From Monosporascus cannonballus (taxonomy: Eukaryota > Ascomycota > Sordariomycetes > Xylariales): a stretch of DNA of 64,000 nt. The translations under genes were made by a program, and so were the position numbers. Location: positions 398,576 through 462,575 of the forward strand of contig QJNS01000023.1 in the NCBI GenBank assembly GCA_004154925.1, in the 5' to 3' direction. Under the pieces are notes generated by a model. That model was not told where the DNA came from and searched no databases. It saw only the letters and a list, made by a program, of their open reading frames with translations. Of this stretch, positions 1 to 13,368 are shown in pieces (within the stretch, counting starts at the first letter, position 1; each line of letters opens with the position of its first letter).

Positions 1-560
1 TTTTTTACGTTTTTCGTAATTTTAACGCCTATCGCACGTTTTACGAAAAAGGCGGAAAAGCGGTTGGTAATATAAAAGTTTAAATTACTTTTTTAACGTC
101 CTAAATGCATACGTACGTAATGGCGGTATAAAGAACGCCAGTTTTGATTAGGTTATATTTGGTAAACGTATTTAAATATAATTTTATTTATAGCCGGGCA
201 AATACTTTTATGTTATGCTTAAGCGTATTGGCAAAAAATTTATGTTAATTTACCTTAGAATAAATAAATTATAAAACCTTATTTTTTTGAATAAGATTTT
301 TATTATTATTTTGATATTATGGTTTTTTAACATCTTAATTTATTATTTTAACGGCCGTTTTATTATTTATATTAATACTTTTATTTATTTTTATTAACCT
401 TAATCCAAAAATAACCGGTACCGAAATATTTTTTTTTTAATAATTTGCTCCGGTTTCCTTATATAAGCCATTTTTCGGTTACGAAATATGTTTTCGGCTT
501 ATCGCCAAGCAGCTGGATATTTACGATAATTAGGCGATTATATTAGCCGTATTTATTATG
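1..560. other. AT-rich RIP-degraded tract, unassigned
   Basis: Very AT-rich with abundant TpA and CpG and few CpA/TpG. Every frame is dense with stops and I recognise no domain on either strand. It may contain the start or upstream region of the BCS1-like pseudogene that follows. Confidence 0.5.
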
Positions 561-2190
561 GGGATAATTTTTATTTAAAAAATTTTTCTTAAGATTTAAA
601 AAGATAAATTATAGATAACGATTTATTTTGAAAACGATTATAATAATTATTATAAGGTTTTTAATTACGTTACCTGGGAGAAAAGGGGTAGGTTTTAAAT
701 TATGTAAGCGATTATAATTCTAATAAATACGAAATTCAATAATAAATATGGAACGGAAAAGGACGTTATGGGTAAAAACGGCTATTTTAATTAAGTTAAG
801 TTATTAGCGGCATAATTATTTTCGTATTTTTTTTAATACGGTATTTATTTGATCCGGGATAACTAAGTACTTATTTTTTTTATTCAGACGTAAAATTTTA
901 AAAAGTAATAATTCGAGAAAATTAGCATATGGATTTTGAGAAGTATATATAAAAGGCTAAAAGAATTATATTAAAAAATTCGTATCTAGGCATTTAAGAA
1001 TTCGGAAAGTACCATAAGAATATGGATTCCGGAATTAAGAAAGTGGGTGGGATATGTTTGGTAGCCGGGATCCGCGGTGCTTATACGGGACGAAAAGATA
1101 ATAATTTTTTTAAACGATATTTTAAATTATATATTTGGAAATATAAATTAATTTTTGCTTCCGTGTACTTAAGATTTATATGCGAAATTAAATTTTTTAT
1201 ATTATAAGGGTTATTTTTTTTATGGTTTGTTAAGGAGCGGCAAAATAACTTTGGTATAAATTGCCGCCGGGAAATTTGGTTTAAATATTTATTAAATCGA
1301 TTTAGGTGGTATTTCGGGTAATATTACGGCCTTAATAAGACGTTTTTTTCCGCGTTATGTTTTTTTGCTGGAAGATATTAATAGGACGGATTTTTAAGGT
1401 CGGGAAAGAAAATAAGTTAAACTTACGGATAATAGTTATATCGATTATAATAAAGGGCCTAACTTAATTTCTATCTTAAATAATCTTAACGGTATTAGGG
1501 CTATAACGGGCAATAAGTTAATTATTATGATTTGTAATTATTCCGAAATACTTGATAATACCTTTATTTATCCTGGTTATATTAATATTAAATAAGGTTT
1601 TTCGTTTATTACCCGTAAGAAAATTAAGCGATTATTTCATAATTATTATAAACTTCTTAAAAAGGAATTATTAAAATTATTTAAATTGCTAAATAATTTT
1701 AAAATAAGAAAAGGATTTTATTTTATTATATCTTAAAATAAGTACAAATTAACTTTTGGTAAAAATAAAAAAAAGATGTTAAATAATTTATGCGATATCT
1801 TAAATATATTGCTTATTTAGGAAAAATTTGACGTTTATGCGTAATAATTTTTTATTACATTTTCCGATAAAGAATTTTTAGTTTTTGTAATTATATTAAT
1901 ATTTGTTTAATATTTATTTAACCCGCAAATAATAATTATAAATATGCCGAAATACGTAAAAAAATATAAAACGTTTTAAAAATTAATTAAGTAAAAAATA
2001 TATAAGAATAATAATAAGGAAAAAGTGGTACGTAATAAAGATAATTAGAGTATGGCTAATAAGAACAAAGATGGGATAATAACAGGATTTATTAATAAAG
2101 TATAAATAAAAATAGGATAATAAACGGAATTAGGAGGAAAATAACGTTAAATAAACGGTTTTAATAACCGTTTAACGGGTACGGGTATTA
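560..2190 (+). pseudogene. BCS1-like AAA ATPase, RIP-degraded
   Basis: Degraded copy of a fungal BCS1-family AAA ATPase. Intact Bcs1 sits in the mitochondrial inner membrane and translocates the Rieske protein, but filamentous fungi carry many divergent paralogues of unknown role. One frame (positions divisible by 3) holds the family order: a BCS1_N-like part with WIPELRKW near 1023-1046; a short segment leading to YYKGYFFYG; a Walker A loop GLLRSGKI at 1224-1247 (usual GPPGTGKS/T); Walker B VFLLEDI at 1359-1379; and the following LISILNNLNGI...LIIMICNYSEILDNTFIYPG, which matches the family's LNVLDG...IMTTN...LD.AL.RPGR. Stops are TAA/TAG where Gln would be expected and no frameshift is seen from about 600 to 2000. 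A polar tail follows to about 2190. The open ORF at 1022-1207 is in a different frame and is a shadow. Exact ends are uncertain. Confidence 0.8.
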
Positions 2191-3360
2191 CGGGAATTAA
2201 ATACCATAGTTTTAACAGCCAGGGCTATATTATGTTATTTATTAGCTTTGAATTTTTAAGTTATCCAAAAACCGAATAACGTTTTTACGCTTATTTAATC
2301 CAGTTCATATCGCCAACCTGTCCGTTTAACTTCTTAAAAGGGTATTTCGTTGCCGAAATAAAAAATATCCAATTAAAAATTATTTTCCGGCGGTTAAGCC
2401 GTATCGGCGACCGGCTATTATGAAATAAATACGGATTAATTAGGCGTTACGGATTAAGGAAAATATTGCGGTAGCATATATATAAATATGTATTTAGCAA
2501 ATAAAAAGCTAACGCGCCAATTCTGGGATAAGGTAAGTTATTTTAAATTATTTATCCCGTACGTATTAACATATAGCCGTTAACGGGGAATTATTAAAAT
2601 ATATATTAAAACTAAGGGGTTAACTTTTGCGGTTAAACTTGGCATTTTGTGTTCGGGCCGATTAAGGCTTGATCGGAAATAGATTTTCCTGACGATTACT
2701 ATTATAACACTATTTGTCGTATAATCATATATTATTGTTGACGATGGAGCCTATTTACTTACGAGACCATTTTTTATGTTATTACTTTTAGTTTTTACGA
2801 TAATTATCATGAAGGGGTCCCAAGGCTTATAAGCCCTTTTTTGCAAGGTTGCCTATTGCCTATTTCCTGTTATTATGGCGTCCTATTTTTAATCGTTTGC
2901 CTTTATCCTAATATTAATTCATTTTATTGTTTTCAAATATCTTTAACTTGGTTCTAAGTTTTCTTTGCCGCGTCGAATTAATCTGGATTTAAGTTAAATA
3001 AGTAAATAATTAAGTTTATCCGGTTTTGTATTTTGCTTTTAACTTTATCGAATATTTGTATTTATATATTCTCTCGTAATAATCTTTTCGTTTTTAAAAA
3101 GATATGTCGTTAATTAACGCTTTAATAATAATAAGATATATATTATTTATATTATAACGTTTTATGTAAATCCGCAATACGCTTACGATTACCACCTAAA
3201 ATTTTCGCCCATATAATAATTGAAGGATTCGGCGTACGAAACCTTTATAATAACCTTAATATTCGCGCGTTTAATATATGCGATTATTTTGCAAAAAAGA
3301 CATTATATATATATTATTCGTTTTATCTTAAGCGGCTAATATTAATTAACTTAGTATTTA
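2190..3360 (+). other. Unassigned tract with coding-like frame
   Basis: Between the BCS1-like and SNF2-like pseudogenes. About 2640-2940 is less AT-biased than its surroundings and reads in the same phase as the BCS1-like gene as a hydrophobic, Tyr/Phe-rich stretch with few stops. It could be a membrane protein, the end of the upstream gene, or chance. From 3180 to 3360 two frames look equally plausible, so the start of the SNF2-like gene cannot be fixed. No family recognised. Confidence 0.35.
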
Positions 3361-3419
3361 AAAATCCGTCTTTTTTTTTTATCCCGTAAACGCAAAAATA
3401 AAATATTATCGCCCGAACC

Positions 3420-6400
3420 TTAACTATATTATCGTATACGTAAATTATTAAAATCGATTAATCCAGTTTATATTAAATAAATTTTTAAATAATTACGGGC
3501 TAATCGTTATTATTCGAACTTTAAGTTATTACGATTATAAAAGGATAAAAAAATATTTGTTAATAAAGATTGGCTTATTATTTACCGAATTTTTTGTATT
3601 TAATAAAATGCAAAAAATATATTGCCAAAATAAATTAAAGGTATTAATTATTAGTATTTAAATAGGTATTACGATATTACCGTTTTTCGAAGGATTAGCA
3701 TTGCCGGTATTTATTTTATACTTAAAGCCGTTTGTAAATATTAATAGTAATAAATTAAGTTATAAATTTAAAGTGAACGACCCGGATAAAATATACGACG
3801 CGATATTACGATAATCCTCCGAAAAACTTATACCTATATTGAAAGATAATATAATAAAAAAAACGGTCGGTATTAATAATATTGTTATAAAGCGAACTAT
3901 TACGGAAACTAATAGCGGCGGTAGTTTATAACTTACGAACCGAAAACGTATTAAAAATGGCTTACAATTTTTTAATCTTAAAATTAAAAAGCCATAAGCA
4001 AAAAAACGGAAAATCTAATTATAGCTGCTAGCGCAAATCGGACCAAGCAGGCAATGCTTATAATAAAAAACGACCGTATATTTCCGGGACGTTAATTTTC
4101 CGAATTACGATATTTTCCATAATAAGCGTAATTCCACCTCCAATTATAACGACTGCGAATTTAATTTCTAATACGGCAGTATACCTTATCGGGAATATCA
4201 GATATAAATAAGTTACTTACTTAAACGCGCCGTAAACGTACGTAAGCAATACGTTATTACCTACCGCCTGAAAAAATAAATTACAAATTCCGTTACGCCT
4301 TTAAACGACTTATTCGATAATAAGGTTCTGCCGGCATATAGCAAATCCGATTAAAAATATAATTCGAAAATTTGGAACAAGATTTAGGAAAAAAAAAATA
4401 ATTATTAACGATAAAGTTTAAAAAATTTCGTATTTTAAAAAGTTATTACCATTTTCGACGCGGTAATTCGTAATTACGAAATAAAATAACAAAACGAAAA
4501 AAGATTTTTATTGTAATATAAGGAATTTTTAATATGGTAAACGTTTTATTAGGGTTTGGTTTATAAAACCGTTTTTAGTTTTATTAAAAAGTTACGAATA
4601 CTTAATAATTAAATTGCGGTAATACGATATAAAATTATAATTAATCCGTGGTCCGCAAAAAACGATTTTATGCATATTACCGCAAACCTGGAACCTTTTA
4701 TCCGGGATCGATTTAAAATGTAATAAATATTAAAGTTAGCAAATTAGAATTAGATGCCTAAAAGCGCCGTAACATTATTTCCATAGCGCAAAAAGAAAGC
4801 CAGCCCCAGTTTAAAAAGTGTTGTCGGTACCGACGCCGAGAAAGATTTAATTAGTGGTTCGGATAAAAAGATCTTATTATTTCGGAAATCCCGAGAAATT
4901 ATTGGCTGTATTTACGTACCCGATACGGGCGAAGTTTACGGTATTAAAAGGCCGTCATAAAGTAACGTTTCGTTATAGGAAATTTTAAAACGATACGACG
5001 AAATTATGATAATTACGTTATTCGATAGCGTAAAAAGTATCCCAAATAATTCGATTTGGCAAAATTTGATTTTGCCGGCGCTAAAACTTAATTCGTTTTT
5101 AACATTATTATTACGTAATTCGGACCCGATAAAAATAAAAAATGTTTATATCGCAAAATACCTAATATGTTTTTTTGATATATATACGAAACAAAAAATT
5201 TTACCCGTACGTTTTTATAACGTTTTATACGAATCCGATAAAGTACGAATTAAAGGGAACGAAAGTTAATTTTTAAGCTTTATATATCTGTTCCTGTTTT
5301 TACGTTATACCTTTGCGTTAGCTTCGCTTTCGATATATTTTAGCGAACGTAACCAAACCGACGCGTTACTTACTAACACTCCCGGTCCGTTACGGGACCT
5401 TATATCCACCGATTTAAATAACCGGGTAGGCCGTTTATAATATAAGTCCGAAACCAAAAGCCAGGGGCTGCCATATTAACCGGCATCCTGGCCTACTGCG
5501 ATAATGGAATAACGGCCGGTCGAACCAAAAAAAATTATCGATTTATTAACCGACGATAACGCCTTTCCCAATTATGACGCATTCATAAAACCTTATAACG
5601 GCGGCTAGGTCAATATTGCCTAAACGGGAACGTACGAATTTTTCGGTTATAATATAACTGCCACCGAAATCAAAATTGCAGATTTTAAGTTATTACTTAA
5701 TTATTATTAGGCCATATATACGTTCCTTCTCCTTACTAATCTAATACGGGAAAGGGTTGCGGGAGGGTTTTTGGCCGATAATATAGGTTTTGGTAAAATT
5801 ATCGAATCGCTAGCTATCGTAATCGTCCGCCGTTACCTATTATAAAACCAAGATTACGTTAAAAATTATTTTTATCGATATTTGCGCGAAAACGACCAAA
5901 GTACCGGTACTAAATACCCTAATAAATATAAGCATCCCGACGGACTATAATATACGTATAATAAATACGGCTGGGCGTACAAAATCGTCCGGAAACTTTA
6001 TAATTTTCTTACGGTTATTTTTATGCCCTTTTATCTTATTAATAATTAGGTAAACTAGGTTAAGGAATATTTAAATTTCGGCGTTATAAGCCTTATTAAA
6101 AATATAAAATTTATAATAAATTATAACGTTTGGTATAATACCTAAAATAAGGCGAAAAATAACTAGAAATTTGTCTGCCGAAAAAACCAGGTTAATTTAA
6201 CGGCGTAAAATAAATATAATTGTTTTAAGGAATACGATAATAATAACTTTACGTACTATTTCATAAATAAATATATAAAAGGTAAGGGCAGGTTTTATAA
6301 CGAAATAATAATAAGCTTAGTTATTATGGACGAGGCGCATAAATATAAAGATATTTTTTTTCTTATTGCGCCGTTCGTAATTTTCGATAAGATAAGGCGT

Positions 6401-7760
6401 TACGTATAAGGCCCGGTTTTTTTATTTACTATCTCGGGTTCTTTATAAGCGCTTAATCCTAACGTTTGGCGTTAGGCCATAACGCATTTCGATAAGATAG
6501 CAGCTAAATAAGAATGGATTTATTTCTCGTAATACGTACATAATTGGAAAAGTTTTTCTAACGACGAGAATTATATTATTTCGAGGTTCCATAAAATGGA
6601 TAACGGCAAAACGAAAGCGGAACTTATCCTTTAATAAAAACGTCATGGACCGTTAAAACGGAAAATAATATAACAAATTATCGTCTAACGAACGGCCGAA
6701 ATTTTCGACTATTCCGGTAAACCTATTATCGATTTTCTTCCGCCTAATATAAAAGATCGTATTTGTTTTATAACTAATAAAAGTTTTACCTGGAATATAT
6801 TTAAACGTATTATTATATCCGTTTAATTATAAATAAACGATAAATATAAGACAAAATCTTAATAATACTAAAAGAAACGGAAAGATACGGAATTTATTAA
6901 GGCCGTTATTAAAATAAAGCTACTTAAAGGCCATATTAAAATTGATATTAAAAATGCTAAATATTATGGTATTATTTGTTAAACAGTTATTTTCTTAACC
7001 TTAATTACTTTTTAATAGGACGTAAAAATTATAGCCGAATAATTTATAGCACGAAATATTAACGAATTTGCAAATATTATAATTATGCATCTTACGGTAT
7101 CAAAATACGATAACCTTATCGTTAAGCCTTTTTTCGCCAGATATCCCTTTTAGAAATATCGTAACAAATTAAAAACCGAATTGCCCAAATATTAAAGATT
7201 ATATTACCGAATTACGGATATATTTGGTCGAAACGATAAATATATGGTAATATTCGCATTTTACCCAATTTTATATTACGTTATTATAATATTTTTAATT
7301 AAGAATTTCCCGGACATACAAATTATATATATATATGCAAATATTCCGTTTAATATTATCCGTAAAAGCAATTATTATTTCCGATATGTTATAGTTAACG
7401 AATTTAATAACCGTTACCGCCTTAAGGTATTAATTACGTTTTACGGCATTAATTCCGTAAGGCTTAACTTTTAGGTAGCAAATTAACTTACGATATTCGA
7501 AAAACTTAATAATCCTGCCGATAAAGCATAAATATCCGTTAGGATATATTAGTATGGCATAAGATATAAATTTAATATTAAGGCTTTGAAAAATGAAAAA
7601 AATCTGGCTGAAAAATACCTGATATATAAAAATAATAACTATAAGGCTATAAAAAATAACGTAAACTAATTAATATACGAAAACGCCGGCTATTTACGTA
7701 ACGACTTTCCTTATTAACCTAACGGGAAATAATTATTGCTTTATATTTATTTTATATTAA
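3420..7760 (+). pseudogene. SNF2-family helicase/ATPase, RIP-degraded
   Basis: Remnant of a large Swi2/Snf2-type DNA-dependent ATPase. All motifs fall in one frame (position mod 3 = 2): motif I GGFLADNIGFGKI at 5762-5800 (family LADEMGLGKT); motif II with DEAH at 6329-6340; FLFTISGS after it (motif III region, usually LTGTP); the helicase C half within 7244-7474, including FAFYPILYYVIIIFL and VLITFYGINSVRLNF (motif V); and NPADKA*ISVRIY*YG at 7511-7558, matching motif VI NP..E.QA.GR.HR.GQ. The ~2.3 kb before motif I stays readable in the same frame as a long, fungus-type N-terminal extension. Stops are almost all TAA/TAG at Gln-like positions, and no indel is needed over about 4.3 kb, so decay was by point mutation. 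Start and end are approximate. It may extend past 7760, but frames become ambiguous. Confidence 0.85.
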
Positions 7761-7969
7761 AAAAATATAACGACATTATTTAATATATATATTTAAGATT
7801 ATATGGGCGCTTTCTGATATAAAAGGAACGTTATTTTATTATTTTAATTAAAAAAAATATTAGTTTATTATGTGATTTTGAAACCATAATATTACGACTA
7901 AAAGTTTTAATTCCGATAAAATTTAATAAATATATATTTAATTAAATTATTTAATATATAATATACCTG

Positions 7970-10112
7970 TTACCGATATGGCCGAGGATTTTATTTTTGC
8001 TTGGTTTTTTGTTCAATAATTATACCCATTAAAATATTGCCAAAGCTTACGTAAAAAAAAAGGTAAAGGGATACGGGGGAAAATAACGTTTTAAACGAAT
8101 AACGATAAATACCGTTTACGATATGGCCAAAAGCTTTTCGAATAATAATAATATTTATTTGCAAAATTATTATTCCCCAAAAAATTTATATAAATTAATT
8201 TAAGTTTTGTAAAAAATATGGGCTTATTTGAAAATATAATGCCATTATCTAATATTATGCCTGCTTTTATATGTACTTATCGTTTATTTGTCGCCCAGGT
8301 CCGTATTAAAAACGCGCCGACATAGCCAATTACGGCAATTACAGGAATAATGGGGTTAATTAAGGCGTTTCGATATCGTATCGCTTTAGGAAATAGGTTT
8401 TTCCTAAGATTTAAAAAGTTATTATTTATCGCAATAAATATTAACCGGTTATTATTATTTGTTAAGCAAAATAGCTAATTAAATAATACCGGGCAGGAAA
8501 AAAATATTTTAAGCATTTTATTTACAGATCCGGGCGGCCAAAAAAAAAGAACAAAAAATAATAATATTTTGGTTTTTACCTATTAGCCAAATTGGTACGA
8601 ATATTATACGGCGCATAACCCTTGATTAAATTAAGTTCTAAAATAAAAATATATCCTTTTTTTATTTAAATCGATTAAAAGCTATATTAAATCTTAAGGT
8701 ATTTAATAAGTAATAATTTTTATATTTATTAAAACATATTTTTCGAAAAAATAACAAAAATTTCCATATAATAATTTTAATTACTTATTATAATAAGGAA
8801 AAAATAAAACGGCAAACATATTAATATCGTATTAATTTATCCTAATATTTAATATGGTAATTTTCCGGATAAAACTTATTACCCCTTAAGTCTATTATTT
8901 CCCTTACGGCAAAACCATTACGCCTTTAAATTATCGGAAACGTTTCGAAAAAAATTTAATATCTAGGCCTTTTTAATTAATCCTAATAAAACGTTATTTT
9001 TGGCTATATTTCTCCATCTTTTTAAATTACGTTATAAAATCTTTAATAACGGTAATCGCTTGCCGCTATAAGGTTTCCATAATTTTAAGTCGAATAATAA
9101 ACGATTAGATTTAAAATAGCAATAATTAAATAAAAACGTAAATAAATAAGTCGAAATTAAGGTAAGGCGGGATGCTTAGGAAACCGGCTTCGTAAAATAC
9201 GGAGTTAGCAACTGGAATCGACGATATCTGCCTTATATATGGCGTTAGGCCTGATAGTTCCAAGTTTAAGGAATTAAGATAATAAGAAGTAAAAGTTAAT
9301 ATGGCTTCTTAAAAAAGCTGGGTAGTAAATTTTTGCGAAAAAAGGAAAATGTTAAGATCATTAGGCCCAGCCTGCGAAAACCCCGCATTCTTTAATTCGT
9401 AACGCAAAAAGTCCGTAACGTTCTCTGCCGGAAATTAATTAATCGGTTAATTCGACATTATAATAAACGGTACGTAATAATGCGTATTTATAAGATAGCA
9501 TTATTTTTAAAAAAGCCAGTAATAACGAGATCCGTTATTCCGGTAAATTTAACTAAATATATAAGCCCGTATACTATTTATGGGTACGTTAATATATCCA
9601 TTATATCGGGCCACGTAAATAATTATTATATAAAAAAAACTTATTTTAATTAGCCCTTTTAAAAGCCGCCGAAGCAAACGGCTATAAAGGTCCCGTACGA
9701 AAAGACGTGATACGATAGATTTAGTTAATTACCGTCCTAATGGCAATCTTTTTTTATTAGTATATTATGTACGTACGCTTAAGCAAATTACCTAACAAAT
9801 AAAAATAGCTTTTCGCTTTAATGCGGTCTTAAATAATTAGGCTTTGGGCTATCTTTAAAATAAAAACTGGTAAGCAGATTTTAATAAGCAAAACCGTTAT
9901 ATGAACAAGCTACCACTTTGCGTCACTTTCCCGGTTTAAATGGTCAGAAAATTTATCAAATATTTTTGTATCGGTAACCGGAATACCGAATCGATCTTTA
10001 CCGGCAATACTTAGCCATTGCAATAAAATCCCGTTTCTTATTTACCAGATATAAATACTTTCGGTTCGCGGGGAAATTTAGATATTCTCTTATTGCCATA
10101 AATAACGGATTT
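7970..10112 (+). pseudogene. Unidentified degraded coding-like frame
   Basis: Downstream of the helicase motifs a second frame (mod 3 = 1) reads as protein-like sequence with stops mostly TAA/TAG, most convincingly from about 9150 to 10112 (for example QFDIIINGT near 9450 and LVNYRPNGNLFLLVYYV near 9720). Between 7970 and 9040 the SNF2 frame is about as plausible, so this may be a separate gene, a frameshifted C-terminus of the helicase, or part of the long frame beyond the gap. No family recognised. The sequence runs into a poly-G and an assembly gap. Confidence 0.35.
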
Positions 10113-10150
10113 GGGGGGGGGGGGGGACCGGTNNNNNNNNNNCCCCCCCC
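10113..10150. other. Assembly gap flanked by poly-G and poly-C
   Basis: Fourteen G at 10113-10126, then ACCGGT, ten N at 10133-10142, then eight C at 10143-10150. Ten N is probably a placeholder for a gap of unknown length. The G/C runs at the contig ends in otherwise AT-rich DNA look like assembly or sequencing artefacts, or a structured G-rich block that stopped assembly. Confidence 0.9.
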
Positions 10151-10151
10151 A

Positions 10152-13100
10152 CCGTATCCCTAGATATTCGGGCCCCGGGCCGTAATAACGGCAATCCGGG
10201 TAAAAAGGATAACTTTTATTCGAATTACCTTCCCTAAAAATAAAATATTAAATTTGACATATTACTGCCAACGGTATCCATAAAAAGGGAAAATAGGGGT
10301 AAAATTATTAAGGGGGGCTTACGTATATATATATACGAAAATATGGGAAAATTTATTAAAATATAAATGGAACGTCCGTATATAAGTCCGCTAACAAAAA
10401 AGCGGATCATATTATAAACTGGTAATATTAAGATCCCTTTGCCCACCTGTAAACTAATACCGAAAGAATGCCGTCAAGCGTTAATAAGGGGTATACGGGT
10501 TCGGGGCCACCGAGAATTATCCGGATAGATCTTAAAGTAAATTGCAATTGCCGTAATCCATTACCACTAACTTTTCTTACCTATTTATTTTATTTTAAAT
10601 TTTTTAATTACAAAAAACAATTTATAAGCCCATATTCGTGTGCATAATACGTTAATATACGGAAAATATAATACGAATTATTAAATAATATAAAATTATT
10701 ATTTAATTATTAAAAATATAACGATATTAAGTTGCCTAAATATTTCTTTTAAGATATTAAATTCTGTCCCAATATATGTTTAAATCCTTATTACGTAAAG
10801 GAATTTTTCGAACAATAATATAACTAATTATGTGCAATATCTTTACAATTAGATTCGATATTTGCATAAATGCTTATATAACTTTGGGATATATTCTTAG
10901 ATCCGAATTTCCGGATTAATTAATTTATTAAGCGTACCGACATAATGGTTCGTATTAATACAAATTTGGTACGTAAGGAGGTTTTATATATAAAATCGAC
11001 TAATTAAATATCTTTATATTATCGTTTTTACGATTACCAAAATAATAACGTTTACGTTTAAAAATTAAAGTCTTTCCGAATATAATATAAATACCATACT
11101 TTAACAAAAAGTTTTTTATAAAACGCTTAAATTAAGCATATAAGATTACTAAAGGAAAATTTTAAAATTATACGTCAATTCGTTATAAAGGTAATAATCT
11201 GATAAAAATTAACGCAGTAATTAGAAAATTATAATATTATTATAAGGGACGCAAAAAGGGATTAAAATTTTTTGGATTACTTAATTAGGTTATTTCGTCA
11301 AATTATAATAATATATAAAGATATTATTTAAAAAACGAATTAAAATATTCGTTATTATTTTATTAACGTTATAAAAATAATATCCATATTAACTGCTTTT
11401 ATTATATTTCCAGCCCAAAATCGTCCCCCGTATTTTGGCCCTTTTTACATATTAATAATAATTACATATCGCTAATAAATATTTTATTCCGGGATAAATA
11501 CGGAATTCCGTTATGTTCGGCAATTATACCCTTTTATTATATTTATTTAAGTTACTGCTAATCCGTTATTACTTAAATAACTTTTACTTATTATCTGGCT
11601 TTTACCGTATAATAAGTATTTAATTAACTTGCCGTATTTTTATCTAAAAAAAACGTAAGATATCCCGTTAAGTTATTAAATATTTTCCGTACAGCTAATT
11701 TTCAGTAATATTATGACGGTTTTGGGAAAGCCGGGTATCGTAAATTTTTCTTGCGTTTTGTTAAAATATCCCGGGAAAATTTTCTTTTTCCGAACCTAAA
11801 CTGGACGAAAAAATATTTGGAAGCTAAATATAAAAGCTATTACCAATTTTTGCATACTTGGTATAATATTTTCTTAATTTTCGCAATTATAAAACAAAGT
11901 ATTTTCGTTTTGATTATCCCGGAATATATAAAAATTATTACCGGCTGGCCAATAGCGGAATACGTTTTTAATATCTTTTTTATAAAGTTCCGTATTTTAA
12001 CGTATCCCTATTAGCGGTATCTCTTTTATTTAATCCCGCGGCATATTATCGGGTGGAATAAATAAGGCCTTATTCGTCCCTGCTAAGTAGCTATATACCT
12101 AACTTGGAGGTTTCAATTAAGATAAATCTGGCAAACCTTAACCATAACTCCTTTTAAATATCTTAATATACTTTCGTAAAACGGGAGTTTACCTAAAATC
12201 CAAAGTCGAAAAAATTAATACGTCCTTTAACGTTTTTAATAAATATATATCGAAAAGTAAAAGTAAAAATAAAAATAACATTATAATATTTAGAATATTC
12301 GGATATTCGGAAAAAAAATTAAAGGATTATTAAACGAAAAAAATTGCTTATTCGCCAATAACTTTTTTATATAATACCGGGAATGCTTTATAAATATGGA
12401 TATAGCCGTAATATTAAAAACTTATTAAAATAATACGTTTACTTAATTTGTTTTTAAAAGGGAAATATCTAAATTTCCTATATTATATTAATATAACCTG
12501 GTAAAGTAATTAATCCGTAAAGGTGCCTAAATATATTAACCGGCAGATTTTTTTTCCTTAATTTGATTATTAAATTTTACCTTAAAATAATATGCCTCGG
12601 TTGGGCCGGCATTTAAATAAATATAAAACGTTCTAATTAATAATAAATATAATTACCCCGTAAACCGCTATCGCATAAAGTAAGTCCGGGAATAATTAGA
12701 TAAAAAATAGGCGTACGGTAAGGACCGATATACGTTAACGATATCCCTCCAAAGCCATTTAAGGTTACCTGGTAATTATTGCCCCTTTTTTTCTTAATAA
12801 ATAATTCTGGCAGGTAACGATTAGTAAAGATATAATATTAATTTTCTGTTAATTATTCGATTTTTATTCCTTATTATAATATCTGCATAATGGTAATACG
12901 GCCCATAACTCCCTTATTCAAAACTTTTCTTTTCGCGTCCCAATTAGCTTCGGTAGCGTTATATTACCGAAGGAAAATCGGGCGGAATACCAAAAATAAA
13001 AAAGGGGAATTAATTAATATTAAATATTTTAATAAATTTTGGGGCATAAGGCACTTTTAATTTTGGTTATTAAATACTTAGCTTTTATTGCCGAAATTTC

Positions 13101-13368
13101 GGTTAACGATATATTTAAATATACTATTTAAAACATTTTTATACCAACAATTTATAACTTCAACGCCTCCGTTTTTCCTTTACGATTCCGATATTTTTGC
13201 GGATAAACTGTCGATAAATTTAAGGCCCCAATTAAATCCAAAAAATTATTCGAACGATTTTAATTAGGGCAATAACATATTAAATCGAACTATAACCAAC
13301 ATAATTAAGGGAGAAACGTTACATCGGCGGCTTTTCCTCCCGGCCCGGTAATAACAAAGACGGCAGTT
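10152..13368 (+). pseudogene. Unidentified large fungal protein, RIP-degraded
   Basis: One frame (positions divisible by 3) can be read from just after the gap to the LTR at 13369, about 1,070 codons, with stops almost all TAA/TAG. The clearest part is 10800-12250: CINAYITLGYILRSEFPD near 10863, then an aromatic-rich section that is fully open at 11751-12014 and includes FPNLNWTKKYLEAKYKSYYQF, followed by RYLFYLIPRHIIGWNK near 12018 and VAIYLTWRFQLR near 12080. A Lys/Gln-type low-complexity stretch lies near 12250-12290. I do not recognise the family and see no catalytic motif. The N-terminus may lie across the gap in the 9150-10112 frame. The 10234-10446 minus ORF is a shadow. Confidence 0.5.

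Noticed and set aside
1022..1207. 61-codon plus ORF in the BCS1-like region
   Set aside because: It is out of phase with Walker A and B and the rest of the AAA domain; shadow frame.
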